Assembly: GCA_035373905.1 (NCBI GenBank) | Contig: DAOSOK010000007.1 | Coordinates: forward strand, 101,164 to 165,163 | From: Candidatus Ozemobacteraceae bacterium | Lineage (GTDB): Bacteria > Muiribacteriota > Ozemobacteria > Ozemobacterales > Ozemobacteraceae | Direction: 5' to 3' | DNA: 64,000 bases | Shown: one piece after another, positions 25,787-34,652 of the stretch | Layout: every line of letters starts with the position of its first letter | Numbering within the stretch: the stretch's first letter is position 1 | Translations under genes and position numbers: made by a program | Notes under the pieces: generated by a model | Told to the model about the DNA's origin: nothing | What the model saw: only the letters and a program-made list of their open reading frames with translations | Databases searched by the model: none

Positions 25787-26722
25787 ATGCGTATCGTCGT
25801 TTCCGGCGGAGCCGGCTTCATCGGATCTCATCTCGTCGACCGGTTGATCGAACAGGGTCACAAGGTCCTCATCCTCGACAATTTCGTCACCGGCTGTCGC
25901 GAGAACGTCGCGAAGCATCTCGAGAGCGGCGCCGCCACCCTCGTCGAGCACGACATCACGAAGCCGATCTATTTCGGCGACAAGGTCGACCGCATCTACC
26001 ACCTGGCCTCGCCGGCCAGCCCGATCGATTACCAGAAGCTTCCGATCCCGACGATGAAGGTCGGCGCGCTCGGCACGCACAACATGCTGGGCATGGCGAA
26101 ACTGCACGGGGCGCGGCTACTCCTCGCCTCGACCTCGGAAGTCTACGGAGATCCCGAGATTCATCCTCAGAAAGAAGACTACTGGGGCCATGTAAACCCG
26201 GTCGGCCCGCGCTCCTGTTATGACGAGGCGAAGCGGTTTGCCGAAGCGCTGACGGTCACCTACCGCGATTACCACAAGGTCGACGTGCGGATCATCCGCA
26301 TCTTCAACACCTACGGGCCGCGCATGCGCCTGAACGACGGCCGCGTGGTGCCGGCGTTCATCTCGCAGGTGCTGCGCAACGAGCCGCTAACCCTGTTCGG
26401 CGACGGTTCACAGACCCGCAGCTTCTGCTACGTCTCCGATCTCGTCGACGGCATGATGGCCGTCATGGAGCGCGGCGACCAGTTCCCCACCAATCTCGGC
26501 AACCCGACCGAGCTCACGATCAAAGAGTTCGCCGAGCGCATCCTGGCGATCTCGGGAAGCGCGCTGCCGATCGTTTCGAAGCCGCTCCCGGTCGATGACC
26601 CCAGGCGCCGTCGCCCCGACATCACCCGAGCGAAAACGATGCTCGGCTGGGAGCCCAAGGTGGCCCTCGACGAGGGGTTGCGCCGCACGATCGAGTGGGC
26701 CCGGAGGGGCAAGCTGCCGTGA
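25787..26722 (+). CDS. UDP-glucuronate decarboxylase-like SDR epimerase
   Basis: 311 residues from ATG 25787 (AGGAGA 6 bases upstream). Extended short-chain dehydrogenase: NAD-binding GGAGFIGSH at residues 7-15, catalytic YxxxK in CYDEAKRFAEAL, and the conserved IFNTYGPRMRLNDGRVV and LTLFGDGSQTRSFCYVSDL. These are close to UDP-xylose synthase (UXS), which turns UDP-glucuronate into UDP-xylose for surface polysaccharide. Substrate is inferred; dTDP-glucose dehydratase-type relatives look similar. The stop overlaps the HPRT start by 3 bases or so. Confidence 0.85.
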   Translation: MRIVVSGGAGFIGSHLVDRLIEQGHKVLILDNFVTGCRENVAKHLESGAATLVEHDITKPIYFGDKVDRIYHLASPASPIDYQKLPIPTMKVGALGTHNMLGMAKLHGARLLLASTSEVYGDPEIHPQKEDYWGHVNPVGPRSCYDEAKRFAEALTVTYRDYHKVDVRIIRIFNTYGPRMRLNDGRVVPAFISQVLRNEPLTLFGDGSQTRSFCYVSDLVDGMMAVMERGDQFPTNLGNPTELTIKEFAERILAISGSALPIVSKPLPVDDPRRRRPDITRAKTMLGWEPKVALDEGLRRTIEWARRGKLP

Positions 26723-27273
26723 AATCTCCTCATCCTGATATCGAACGCGTTCTTATCCCCACGCACGAGATCCAGACACGGATCGCCCAACTCGGAAAAC
26801 AGATCACCCAGGACTACAAAGGGGAAAGCCTCGTCCTGGTCTGCGTGCTGAAGGGCGCCTTTCTCTTCATGGCCGACCTGTGCCGGCACATCGACCTTCC
26901 GGTGAATACCGAGTTCATGGCCATCAGCAGTTACGGCCACGCGACGAAAAGTTCTGGCGTGGTGCGGATTTTGAAAGATCTGAACGAGTGCATCGAGGAC
27001 AGGAATGTCCTGATTGTCGAGGACATCGTCGATACGGGGCTGACCCTGTCGTATCTGGTCGACCTGCTTGCGACGCGGCATCCGCGCAGTCTCAAGGTCT
27101 GCACGCTCTGCAGCAAACCACAGTGCCACCAGCGCGAGGTCAAGATCGACTACTGCGGATTCGAGCTTCCAAGCGAGTTCGCCGTGGGGTACGGGCTCGA
27201 CTTCAAGGATTTCTACAGAAACCTGCCGTTCATCGGCATTCTGAAGCCGATCATGTATGAGAACGACCTCTGA
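26719..27273 (+). CDS. hpt: Hypoxanthine phosphoribosyltransferase
   Basis: 184 residues from GTG 26719, which overlaps the stop of the epimerase gene (GTGA). Type I phosphoribosyltransferase that salvages hypoxanthine/guanine with PRPP to IMP/GMP. Marks: VLVCVLKGAFLFMADL, the flexible-loop region ISSYGHATKSSGVVRI, and the PRPP loop VLIVEDIVDTGLTL. Length and motif order are normal for HPRT. Confidence 0.92.
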   Translation: MKSPHPDIERVLIPTHEIQTRIAQLGKQITQDYKGESLVLVCVLKGAFLFMADLCRHIDLPVNTEFMAISSYGHATKSSGVVRILKDLNECIEDRNVLIVEDIVDTGLTLSYLVDLLATRHPRSLKVCTLCSKPQCHQREVKIDYCGFELPSEFAVGYGLDFKDFYRNLPFIGILKPIMYENDL

Positions 27274-27279
27274 CGAGGC

Positions 27280-27945
27280 ATGACAACGATGACGAACCAG
27301 TATCGTTCGGGAAACCTCATCATCGAATGCCTCACGCTCGGCCCGCTCGACGTCAACACGTATCTCGTCTACGATCCGCAGGCCGGCGACGGCATCGTCG
27401 TCGACCCGGCCGAGGACGCCCCGCTGCTGATGAATCGGCTGAAGGAGCTGGCCTGGACGACGACGCGCATTTTTCTGACGCACGGACACGCCGACCATAT
27501 CGCCGGCCTCGAGGCCGTCCGGGCCGCCACCGGGGCGAAGGTGCTCTGCTCGCAGGAGGACGCCCCCATGCTTGGAGACGCCCGGCTGAACCTGTCGCTG
27601 TTTCTCGATACCGCGTTCACCGCGCGACCGCCGGAAACGCTGGTCAGGCACGGCGACGAGATCGCGATCGGGCGTGACCGGGGAAGCGTCATCGCCGTTC
27701 CGGGGCACACGCCGGGCGGGCTTGCCATCGCCTTCGACCAGGCCGTCATCACCGGCGACGCCCTGTTCGCAGGGTCGATCGGCCGCTCGGATTTTCCCGG
27801 AGGCGATGGGGCACAGCTCGTCCGGTCGATCCGGGAACGACTTCTGCCCCTCGGCGACCGGCTCGCCCTTCCCGGCCATGGGCCATCGACGAATCTGTCG
27901 CACGAAGCCGTGCATAATCCGTTCCTCACCGGCGGTTGGCAGTAA
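27280..27945 (+). CDS. MBL-fold hydrolase (glyoxalase II-like)
   Basis: 221 residues, 6 bases after hpt. Metallo-beta-lactamase fold with a full dinuclear site: THGHADH (His68, His70, Asp72, His73), a later VPGHTPGG histidine, ITGDALF aspartate and PGHGPST histidine. It resembles the YcbL/glyoxalase-II-like group, which cleaves hydroxyacyl-glutathione or other thioesters. The true substrate is not readable; in an anaerobe a general thioesterase role is as likely. Confidence 0.88.
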   Translation: MTTMTNQYRSGNLIIECLTLGPLDVNTYLVYDPQAGDGIVVDPAEDAPLLMNRLKELAWTTTRIFLTHGHADHIAGLEAVRAATGAKVLCSQEDAPMLGDARLNLSLFLDTAFTARPPETLVRHGDEIAIGRDRGSVIAVPGHTPGGLAIAFDQAVITGDALFAGSIGRSDFPGGDGAQLVRSIRERLLPLGDRLALPGHGPSTNLSHEAVHNPFLTGGWQ

Positions 27946-27964
27946 CACGGCTTCACGTGCTCAT

Positions 27965-27993
27965 TTGACAGGCTTCCAGGGCGATGCTACCAT
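27965..27993 (+). promoter_or_regulatory. Sigma70-type promoter of the butyrate operon
   Basis: TTGACA (27965-27970), 17-base spacer, TACCAT (27988-27993). Confidence 0.7.
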
Positions 27994-28082
27994 TCGCAGG
28001 GAATCTCTCGGTCTGACGCTCTCACTCTCGACAGTCTGGAAAAGGTTTTCGGTTTGGCAGATACGTTCGGACAACGACTCCA

Positions 28083-28127
28083 TCCGGCGGAGACAGCGCC
28101 GGATTTCCCGGCCACACATCGGGCCGG
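28083..28127 (+). promoter_or_regulatory. Structured leader of the butyrate operon
   Basis: Two hairpins in the roughly 200-base leader: TCCGGCG/CGCCGGA (28083-28089 with 28097-28103) and CCGGCC/GGCCGG (28108-28113 with 28122-28127). A GAAGGGC/GCCCTTC pair follows near 28136-28175. No match to a named riboswitch is seen; control by attenuation is possible. Confidence 0.35.
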
Positions 28128-28196
28128 CAGGCGTATGAAGGGCACGTGCGGAAAAAAAGAGAAGCCCTTCCGCCTGGCTTTACGAGGAAAGGAATC

Positions 28197-29270
28197 ATGA
28201 GCGCTCCCATCAGAATTCTCGTCGTCAATCCCGGCTCCACCTCAACGAAGCTCGGCCTTTTCGAGAACGAGAAGCCCGTCGCGATCGGCAAGGTGGACCA
28301 CCCTGCCAAGGACCTCGAAGCGTATCCCCGGATCCTCGACCAGGTCCCGATGCGCCGCCAGGTCATGCTCGACTTTCTTCGGCAACAGGGCCTCGCCCCG
28401 GCGGATCTGAGCGCCGTCGTGGGCCGCGGCGGGCTGCTCAAGCCCATGGTCGGCGGCACCTACACGGTCTCTGCCAGGATGGCGGAGGACCTCCAATCCT
28501 GCGTCTACGGGGAACACGCCAGCAATATCGGCGGCGTGCTGGCCTACTCGTTCCACAAGGAGTTCGACATCCCCGCGTTCATCGTCGATCCCGTGGTCGT
28601 CGACGAGATGCGCGATATCGCGCGGTATTCGGGGCTGAAGGAAATTCCCCGCCGCAGCATCTGGCACGCGCTCAACATCCGGGCCGTGATCCGCCAGGTC
28701 TGCGCCAGGGAAAACTGGGACTTCAACGCGGACAACTTCGTCGCCGTGCATCTCGGCGGCGGCATTTCGGTCGTCGCCATGGAGGCCGGCCGCTGCGTGG
28801 ACGTCAGCAACGGCCTCGAAGCCGGCCCCTACACGCCCGAACGCGCCGGCACCCTGCCGAGCCTCGACCTTGCGGCCCTCTGCTATAGCGGCAAGTATAC
28901 GCATGCCGAGATGAAGAAGTTGATCGTGGGTCGCGGCGGGCTGATGAACTATCTCGGCACGAGCAACCTGATCGATATCGAGAAGCGCATCGAAAGCGGA
29001 GACGAGGAAGCGGCCGCCGTCCTCTCCGGCATGGCCTATCAGGTCGCCAAGGAGATCGGCTCGTATTTCGCCGTTCTCAAGGGAAAGCTGCGCGCCATCG
29101 TCATCACGGGCGGGGCGGCGCATTGTTCGATTCTCGTAAATGATATAAAGCAGTATATTGAATCCATGGGCCGCGTCGTGGTCGTTCCCGGCGAAGACGA
29201 ACTCGCGGCCCTCGCCCTGGGCGCCCTTCGCGTGCTGCGCGGCGAGGAAAAAGCCCGGACCTACGAATGA
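28197..29270 (+). CDS. buk: Butyrate kinase
   Basis: 357 residues; ATG 28197 follows GAGGAAAGGA. Acetokinase-family enzyme that turns butyryl phosphate and ADP into butyrate and ATP. Marks: ILVVNPGSTSTKLGLF at the N-terminus, VGRGGLLKPMVGGTY, VHLGGGISVVAMEAGR and the C-terminal VITGGAAHC. With ptb at the other end of the operon it completes the Ptb-Buk route for ATP from butyryl-CoA. Related kinases act on isobutyrate or branched-chain acids, so the preferred acid is uncertain. An AT-rich patch with ATA codons is at 29138-29163. Confidence 0.93.
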   Translation: MSAPIRILVVNPGSTSTKLGLFENEKPVAIGKVDHPAKDLEAYPRILDQVPMRRQVMLDFLRQQGLAPADLSAVVGRGGLLKPMVGGTYTVSARMAEDLQSCVYGEHASNIGGVLAYSFHKEFDIPAFIVDPVVVDEMRDIARYSGLKEIPRRSIWHALNIRAVIRQVCARENWDFNADNFVAVHLGGGISVVAMEAGRCVDVSNGLEAGPYTPERAGTLPSLDLAALCYSGKYTHAEMKKLIVGRGGLMNYLGTSNLIDIEKRIESGDEEAAAVLSGMAYQVAKEIGSYFAVLKGKLRAIVITGGAAHCSILVNDIKQYIESMGRVVVVPGEDELAALALGALRVLRGEEKARTYE

Positions 29271-29319
29271 TCGTACCCGGCCGGACGCGGCCGGAGCGTA
29301 AAAGAAAGGATCGCACCCA

Positions 29320-30450
29320 GTGAACTTCGAGCTCGACGAAAAGGATTTGCAACGCCAGACCCTCTGGCGGACGACGGCGGAGGAAGTCCTCGGCCCATGC
29401 GCCGACGGCATCGACACAACCGGCCGCATCGACGACCTGCCTGCTCTGCTTCGGGGCAACGCTCTCCTGAAGCCGTTTCTCCCCGAGAATCTCGGCGGAG
29501 AGAACCTGGGCATGTTCCAGCTTTCCCTTCTGCTCGAGGAGTTTGGCAGACACAGCCCGCCCGTTGCCCTCCTGATCGCCCAGCAGGTCGTTCTCGGCAT
29601 CCGTTTGAACGGACGGGCGTTCAACTTCGCCCGCAAGGACGAACTTGCGAAGGCCGCCGCCGCCTGCGAATCGATCTTCTCGATCGCGGCGACCGAGCGC
29701 GAAGCCGGGTCGGACCTCCAGTCGATGGCCACCGTCTGCAAAAAGCTGCCGGACGGCCGCTTCGAGGTTTCGGGCGGCAAGGCCTACGTGAACTGGGCCG
29801 GGCGCGCCTCGCATATCCTGCTGCTCGCGAAAACGGAGGAGCAGGAAGGCACCGGCACCTCGCTGTTCGCGATTCCGCGCGAATCGGCAGGCGTGAAGGC
29901 GGGCGATTTCCATCACACCATGGGCATGAACGGACTCGAGGCCGCCCCGGTGAGCTTCGAGAAGGTCCAGGTTCCGGCGGACTCCCTGATCGGCGTCTAC
30001 GGCTACGGTCTCGACCTGTATGACCAGATCATGAGCGAGCTGCGCATCTGCGTCGCGGCCATCGCCACCGGGCTCGGCCAGCAGGCCTACGATGACGCCG
30101 CGCAGCACGCCAAGACAAGGAAACAGTTCGGAAAGCCGGTCGGCAGCTTCCAGAGCCTCCAGTGGAGGTTCGCGGATGCGGCGCTGCGCATCGATGCTTC
30201 GCGTCTGCACGTGTGGCGCGCGGTCGAGCAGTCGGCCGTGAAGGGCTCGTTCTTCACGCAGGCCGCCATGGCGAAGGTCTACTGCACCGAAGCGGCGTTC
30301 TCGGTCGCCGATTTCGCGGTGCAGGCGATGGGCAGCACGGGGTACGTCAAGCCGAGCCGCGTCGAGCGCCTCTTCCGCGACTCGCGCTTCCTCAAGATCG
30401 GCCACGGCACCTCGGAAATTCTGCGCAACCGCATCGGCGAAAAGCTTTGA
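29320..30450 (+). CDS. Acyl-CoA dehydrogenase, atypical active site
   Basis: 376 residues from GTG 29320. FAD-dependent acyl-CoA dehydrogenase fold: SIAATEREAGSDLQSM, GGKAYVNWAGRASH, then RKQFGKPVGSFQSLQWRFAD. The usual catalytic Glu of the YEGTSE motif is replaced: here it reads IGHGTSEIL. Some subfamilies (isovaleryl-CoA dehydrogenase type) hold the base elsewhere, so it may still be active, or it may be a partner subunit of the second dehydrogenase in the operon (32472-33617), which has the standard motif. Lies 49 bases after buk. Confidence 0.88.
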   Translation: MNFELDEKDLQRQTLWRTTAEEVLGPCADGIDTTGRIDDLPALLRGNALLKPFLPENLGGENLGMFQLSLLLEEFGRHSPPVALLIAQQVVLGIRLNGRAFNFARKDELAKAAAACESIFSIAATEREAGSDLQSMATVCKKLPDGRFEVSGGKAYVNWAGRASHILLLAKTEEQEGTGTSLFAIPRESAGVKAGDFHHTMGMNGLEAAPVSFEKVQVPADSLIGVYGYGLDLYDQIMSELRICVAAIATGLGQQAYDDAAQHAKTRKQFGKPVGSFQSLQWRFADAALRIDASRLHVWRAVEQSAVKGSFFTQAAMAKVYCTEAAFSVADFAVQAMGSTGYVKPSRVERLFRDSRFLKIGHGTSEILRNRIGEKL

Positions 30451-30477
30451 GCGGCCGGACAACACAAGGATGATCCA

Positions 30478-31266
30478 ATGAAAATAATCGTCACCGTGAA
30501 ACAGGTTCCGGACACCAACGACGTCCGGATCGACCCGGCCACCGGCACCCTGATCCGCGAGGGCGTTCCGAGCATCGTGAATCCCGAGGACCGGCATGCC
30601 GTGGAACTGGCCCTTCAGCTTCGTGAAGCCGCCGGCATCGGCACCGTCACCGTCATCTCGATGGGACCGCCTCAGGCCGAAGTGGCGCTGCGCGAAGTTC
30701 TGGCGATGGGCGCCGACGATGCCGTCCTGCTGTCGGACCGCGCCTTCGCCGGAGCCGACACGCTCGCGACGGCTTCGGCGCTCGCGCATGCGATCAGGAA
30801 GATCGGCGCGTATGACCTGATCATCTGCGGCAGGCAGGCCATCGACGGCGACACCGCCCAGGTCGGTCCCCAGCTGGCCGAGTTTCTCCAGATTCCGCAG
30901 GTGACCTACGTGCTGAACGCCCGGTTCGGATACGGCGGCCTGCTGATCGACCGGCAGAGCGATTCGGGCACGCAGCGGCTCACCGTGCCGATGCCGGCCC
31001 TGCTGACCTGTCTCAAGGAGACCAACATCCCCCGCATCCCGACGCTGCACGGCTGCATCGGCGCGTATCGCGAGAAGAAATTCACGGTCTGGTCCGCCGC
31101 CGATATCGGCGCCCCCGCCGAGCAGATCGGACTGAAAGGCTCCCCCACCCAGGTGCGGCGAACGTTCACGCCGACCCCGAAGGGCGCGGGCACGATCCTG
31201 ACCGGCGATCCCGCCGTGACCGTGCCCAAAACCCTCGAGATTCTCCGCGAGAAAGGAATCATCTGA
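30478..31266 (+). CDS. etfB: Electron transfer flavoprotein, beta subunit
   Basis: 262 residues. KIIVTVKQVPDTNDVRIDP at the start is the EtfB signature; ADDAVLLSDRAFAGADTLAT, IICGRQAIDGDTAQVGPQLA and LPALLTCLKETNIPRIP-type segments (PMPALLTCLKETNIPRIPTL) follow. With EtfA it carries electrons from the acyl-CoA dehydrogenases. In bifurcating Etfs EtfB binds a second FAD instead of AMP; the context (anaerobic butyrate route, ferredoxin-type EtfA) makes that possible but I cannot prove it. Confidence 0.94.
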   Translation: MKIIVTVKQVPDTNDVRIDPATGTLIREGVPSIVNPEDRHAVELALQLREAAGIGTVTVISMGPPQAEVALREVLAMGADDAVLLSDRAFAGADTLATASALAHAIRKIGAYDLIICGRQAIDGDTAQVGPQLAEFLQIPQVTYVLNARFGYGGLLIDRQSDSGTQRLTVPMPALLTCLKETNIPRIPTLHGCIGAYREKKFTVWSAADIGAPAEQIGLKGSPTQVRRTFTPTPKGAGTILTGDPAVTVPKTLEILREKGII

Positions 31267-31272
31267 GTCGCC

Positions 31273-32475
31273 ATGGCCATCATCATCGATAAAAACCTGT
31301 GCGTCGGCTGCGGCGCCTGTTTGAAGGCCTGCCCCTACGACGCCATCGACATGATCGAGCGCAAGGCGATCATGAACGCCAACTGTATCCACTGCGGAAG
31401 CTGCGTCGATTCCTGCAAGTTCAAGGCGATCGCCTCCGTCGCTTCCGATGCGCCGAAAGCCGACCTGTCCTCCTGGAAGGGCATCCTGGTCTTCGTCGAG
31501 ACGCGCGACGGCGCGCCCGCGAAGGTGGCTCTCGAGCTGCTCGGCCGCGGCCGCGGCCTCGCCGACGAGCGCAAGGTGCCGTTGTACGCGGCCCTGCTCG
31601 GCCACCAGGTCGGGCCGATGACCGACACGCTCATCGCGCACGGCGCCGACGTCGTTCTCACGGTCGACGACCCGCAGCTGGCCGAGTATCGCACCGCGCC
31701 GTTCTGTCGGGCGCTCACCGGCGTCATCCGCGACGTGAAGCCCGAAATCGTGCTGATCGGCGCGACGATCATCGGCCGCGACCTCGCGCCGCGCACGGCG
31801 AACCGCCTCCGCACCGGCCTGACCGCCGACTGCACCGAGCTCGCCGTCGAGGCCGCGTCCGGCCTGCTGCTCCAGACCCGCCCGGCCTTCGGCGGGAACG
31901 TGATGGCCACGATCGTCTGCCCGAACCACCGGCCCCAGATGTCGACCGTCCGGCCCGGCGTCATGAAGCCCATAAAGGCCGACACCGCGCGCAAGGGCGA
32001 GGTGCGGACCGTGAAGATCGGCTTGAAGGACGTCGATCTGAAGGTCATCGTCCGCGAGACCATCAAGACCGCCGCCCGGCATGTCGACCTGTCCGAAGCT
32101 CAGATCATCGTCGCGGGCGGCCGCGGCGTCGGCGGGGCCCAGCAGTTCAACACCCTCCGCGACCTGGCCGATGCGCTCGGCGCCGAGATCGGCGCCTCCC
32201 GCGCCGCCGTCGAGTCGGGCTGGATCGGCCACGATCACCAGGTCGGCCAGACCGGCAAGTCGGTCAGCCCCAAACTTTATATAGCATGTGGTATAAGCGG
32301 AGCCATCCAGCACCTCGCCGGCATCGCCGGCGCCGACTTCGTCGTCGCCGTCAACCGCGACGAGCTGGCTCCCATCATGAAGGCCGCCGACGTGGCGATC
32401 GTCGGCGATCTGCACCAGGTGGTCCCGATGCTGGCCGCCGAGATCCGCCGCCAGCGAAAGGAGGCCGTCGCGTGA
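31273..32475 (+). CDS. etfA: Electron transfer flavoprotein alpha with ferredoxin domain
   Basis: 400 residues. An extra N-terminal 2[4Fe-4S] ferredoxin domain has Cys10, 13, 16, 20 and Cys38, 41, 44, 48. The EtfA body follows, with the C-terminal FAD site GGRGVGGAQQFNTLRDLA, AAVESGWIGHDHQVGQTGKS and the KLYIACGISGAIQH segment. The iron-sulphur domain is found in a subset of anaerobic Etfs and suggests direct exchange with ferredoxin or a membrane complex. Overlaps the next dehydrogenase by 4 bases (GTGA). The codons of IACGI fall in an AT-rich patch (32276-32298). Confidence 0.94.
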   Translation: MAIIIDKNLCVGCGACLKACPYDAIDMIERKAIMNANCIHCGSCVDSCKFKAIASVASDAPKADLSSWKGILVFVETRDGAPAKVALELLGRGRGLADERKVPLYAALLGHQVGPMTDTLIAHGADVVLTVDDPQLAEYRTAPFCRALTGVIRDVKPEIVLIGATIIGRDLAPRTANRLRTGLTADCTELAVEAASGLLLQTRPAFGGNVMATIVCPNHRPQMSTVRPGVMKPIKADTARKGEVRTVKIGLKDVDLKVIVRETIKTAARHVDLSEAQIIVAGGRGVGGAQQFNTLRDLADALGAEIGASRAAVESGWIGHDHQVGQTGKSVSPKLYIACGISGAIQHLAGIAGADFVVAVNRDELAPIMKAADVAIVGDLHQVVPMLAAEIRRQRKEAVA

Positions 32476-33617
32476 TCGACTTCAAGCTGACCCCCGAACA
32501 GGAACTCATCAGGCAGTCCGCCGCCGAGTTCGCCCGCACGGTCATCGCACCGGTCGCGGCCGAACTCGACGAGAAGCAGGAATTCTCATGGGAGATCACC
32601 CGGGCCATCGCGAAGCAGGGCTACATGGGCATCATCATCCCGAAGGAGTACGGCGGCGCCGGCGCGAGCGCGCTCACCTACACGATCCTGATCGAAGAGA
32701 TCTCGAAGGCGTGCGCGGCCCAGGGCGTCACGATGTCGCTCACCAACTCGCTCGTCGCCTACCCCATCATGACCTACGCCTCGGAAGAGCTGAAGCGCAA
32801 ATACCTGCCCGCCCTCGCCACCGGCGAGAAGCTGGGCTGCTTCGGTCTCACCGAGCCGAACGCCGGCTCCGACTCGGGCAACCAGGAGACGACGGCCGTC
32901 CTCGACGGCGACGAGTACGTCATCAACGGCTCGAAGATCTTCATCAGCAACGGCGGCGTGTCGGACTTCGCGCTCATCATCGCGAGCACGAACCGCGCCT
33001 CCAAGATCCGCGGCCTTTCCGCGTTCATCGTCGACAAGGACACGCCCGGCTTCACGGTCGGCGTGAAGGAGAACAAGCTGGGCATCCGCGCTTCCAACAC
33101 GGCGGAGCTGGTGTTCCAGAACTGCCGCGTGCCGAAGGAGAACATGGTGAGCACGCCCGGCCGGGGCTTCCGCATCGCGATGGACACCCTCGACGGCGGC
33201 CGCGTCGGCGTCGGTGCGCAGGGAACGGGCGTCGCGCGGGCGGCGTACGAGGCGGCGCTCAAGTATTCCCGCGAGCGCAAGCAGTTCAACAGCCGCCTCG
33301 TCGACTTCCAGGGCATCAATCACAAGCTGGCCGAGATGAAGATGGACATCGAGACGGCGCGGCTGCTCACGTGGCACGCGGCGTGGCTGAAGGACAACAA
33401 GAAGCGGTACGCGAAGGAAGCCGCGATGGCGAAGCTGTACGGCTCCGAGATGGCGACGCGGGTCGCGCACCAGGCGCTGCAGATTCTCGGCGGCTACGGG
33501 TTCATCAAGGACTACCCGGTCGAGCGGTATTACCGCGATGCGCGCATTCTCGAGCTCTACGAGGGCACCAGCGAAGTGCAGCGCATGGTCATCGCCTCGT
33601 ATGCCCTCGGCGTCTGA
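32472..33617 (+). CDS. bcd: Butyryl-CoA-type acyl-CoA dehydrogenase
   Basis: 381 residues from GTG 32472, coupled to etfA. Typical short-chain acyl-CoA dehydrogenase: CFGLTEPNAGSDSGNQETTA, YVINGSKIFISNGGVSDF, RKQFNSRLVDFQGINHKLAE and the end motif YPVERYYRDARILELYEGTS. The catalytic Glu in YEGTSE is present. It should interconvert butyryl-CoA and crotonyl-CoA with Etf as partner. No crotonase or hydroxybutyryl-CoA dehydrogenase is in the window. Chain-length preference is inferred from ptb/buk. Confidence 0.92.
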   Translation: MIDFKLTPEQELIRQSAAEFARTVIAPVAAELDEKQEFSWEITRAIAKQGYMGIIIPKEYGGAGASALTYTILIEEISKACAAQGVTMSLTNSLVAYPIMTYASEELKRKYLPALATGEKLGCFGLTEPNAGSDSGNQETTAVLDGDEYVINGSKIFISNGGVSDFALIIASTNRASKIRGLSAFIVDKDTPGFTVGVKENKLGIRASNTAELVFQNCRVPKENMVSTPGRGFRIAMDTLDGGRVGVGAQGTGVARAAYEAALKYSRERKQFNSRLVDFQGINHKLAEMKMDIETARLLTWHAAWLKDNKKRYAKEAAMAKLYGSEMATRVAHQALQILGGYGFIKDYPVERYYRDARILELYEGTSEVQRMVIASYALGV

Positions 33618-33647
33618 ACCGGAACTGAGAAACAGCGGAGGAAGGGA

Positions 33648-34580
33648 ATGAACGAGTCATTTTTCGGCCGTCTGGCCGGCGATCTCGACCCGAAGCGGGT
33701 CTGCCGGGTTGCGGTCCCGTTCGCACACGACGAGGCGGTCGCCTACGCGATCTGCGAGGCCGTCCGCATGGGCATCTGCGCGCCAATCCTCATCGGCGAC
33801 CGAAAGGGCATCGAGGAGATGTACGGCGCCGTGGCCTCGCACGCATCCGTGAAGATCGTGCCCGAAGCGGACGCGCAGAAAGCCTGCCAGACTGCGGTGG
33901 ACCTGGTCAGGAACGACGAGGCGGACATCCTGATGAAGGGCCTCGTGCCGACCGCCACGATTCTCAAAACCGTCCTCAACTCGCAGCGCGGCATCAAGAA
34001 AAACCCGGTGCTGTCGCACCTGACCTTCTTCGAGATTCCAAAGACGCCGGGCCTCCGGATCCTGACCGACGTCGCGCTCAATATCGCCCCCGATGCCGAG
34101 ATGCTCGCGAAGGAGATCGACAACGCCGTCGAGGCCTACCGGCTCTTCGGCTCGAACCGGGCGCCCCGCGTCGCCCTGCTCGCGGCCAACGAGAAGGTGT
34201 CGGAGAAAGTGACCTCGACCGTCGTCGCCGATCAGGTCGCCAAGGCGCTCGCGCATCGCGAAGACATGGTCGTCGAGGGACCGATCTCGCTCGATCTCGC
34301 CTGCAGTCTCGAATCGTGCCATATCAAGAAGTATAAAGGCCGCATCCAGGGCGACGCAGACATCTACGTCGTGCCGCGCATCGAGACGGGAAACGTGCTG
34401 TACAAGTCGCTCCAGTATTTCGCGCGTGCGGCGATGGGCGGCCTCATCTACGGCGCGAAGTGTCCGATCGTCCTCACCTCCCGGGCCGACGACAACGCGA
34501 CGAAGCTGAACTCGCTGCTGCTCGCGATGCGGCTCTGGCAGGGCAGCGCCACATCGGCGCCCGCCGCCGCCGAAGCCTGA
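33648..34580 (+). CDS. ptb: Phosphate butyryltransferase
   Basis: 310 residues, with GGAGGAAGGG before the ATG. Phosphotransacetylase/phosphotransbutyrylase family: AVPFAHDEAVAYAICEAV, DILMKGLVPTATILKTVLN, SHLTFFEIPK, VEGPISLDLACSLESCHIKK and DIYVVPRIETGNVLYKSL. It swaps CoA for phosphate on butyryl-CoA, feeding buk. It closes the six-gene operon begun by buk; the ends-of-operon placement of kinase and transferase is unusual compared with the common adjacent ptb-buk pair. Confidence 0.93.
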   Translation: MNESFFGRLAGDLDPKRVCRVAVPFAHDEAVAYAICEAVRMGICAPILIGDRKGIEEMYGAVASHASVKIVPEADAQKACQTAVDLVRNDEADILMKGLVPTATILKTVLNSQRGIKKNPVLSHLTFFEIPKTPGLRILTDVALNIAPDAEMLAKEIDNAVEAYRLFGSNRAPRVALLAANEKVSEKVTSTVVADQVAKALAHREDMVVEGPISLDLACSLESCHIKKYKGRIQGDADIYVVPRIETGNVLYKSLQYFARAAMGGLIYGAKCPIVLTSRADDNATKLNSLLLAMRLWQGSATSAPAAAEA

Positions 34581-34652
34581 CCACCCGCGGGAGAGCCCCG
34601 CGCCCTGCGCGCCGGTTCCTGAACGTCGCCGGCAGAACATCGGGAGAAGCCC

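Noticed and set aside
24089..26107. Extension of the htrA frame upstream to 26107
   Set aside because: The signal peptide and ribosome site fix the start at 25618; the extra part is antisense to the UXS-like gene.
28083..28175. Known riboswitch in the buk leader
   Set aside because: I could not match it to any known riboswitch consensus; kept only as a structured leader.
29104..32415. A minus-strand open frame of more than 1100 codons opposite the butyrate operon
   Set aside because: It is the shadow of high-GC coding on the plus strand, where buk, etfB, etfA and the dehydrogenase are certain. Its protein is low-complexity Arg/Gly/Asp with no domain.
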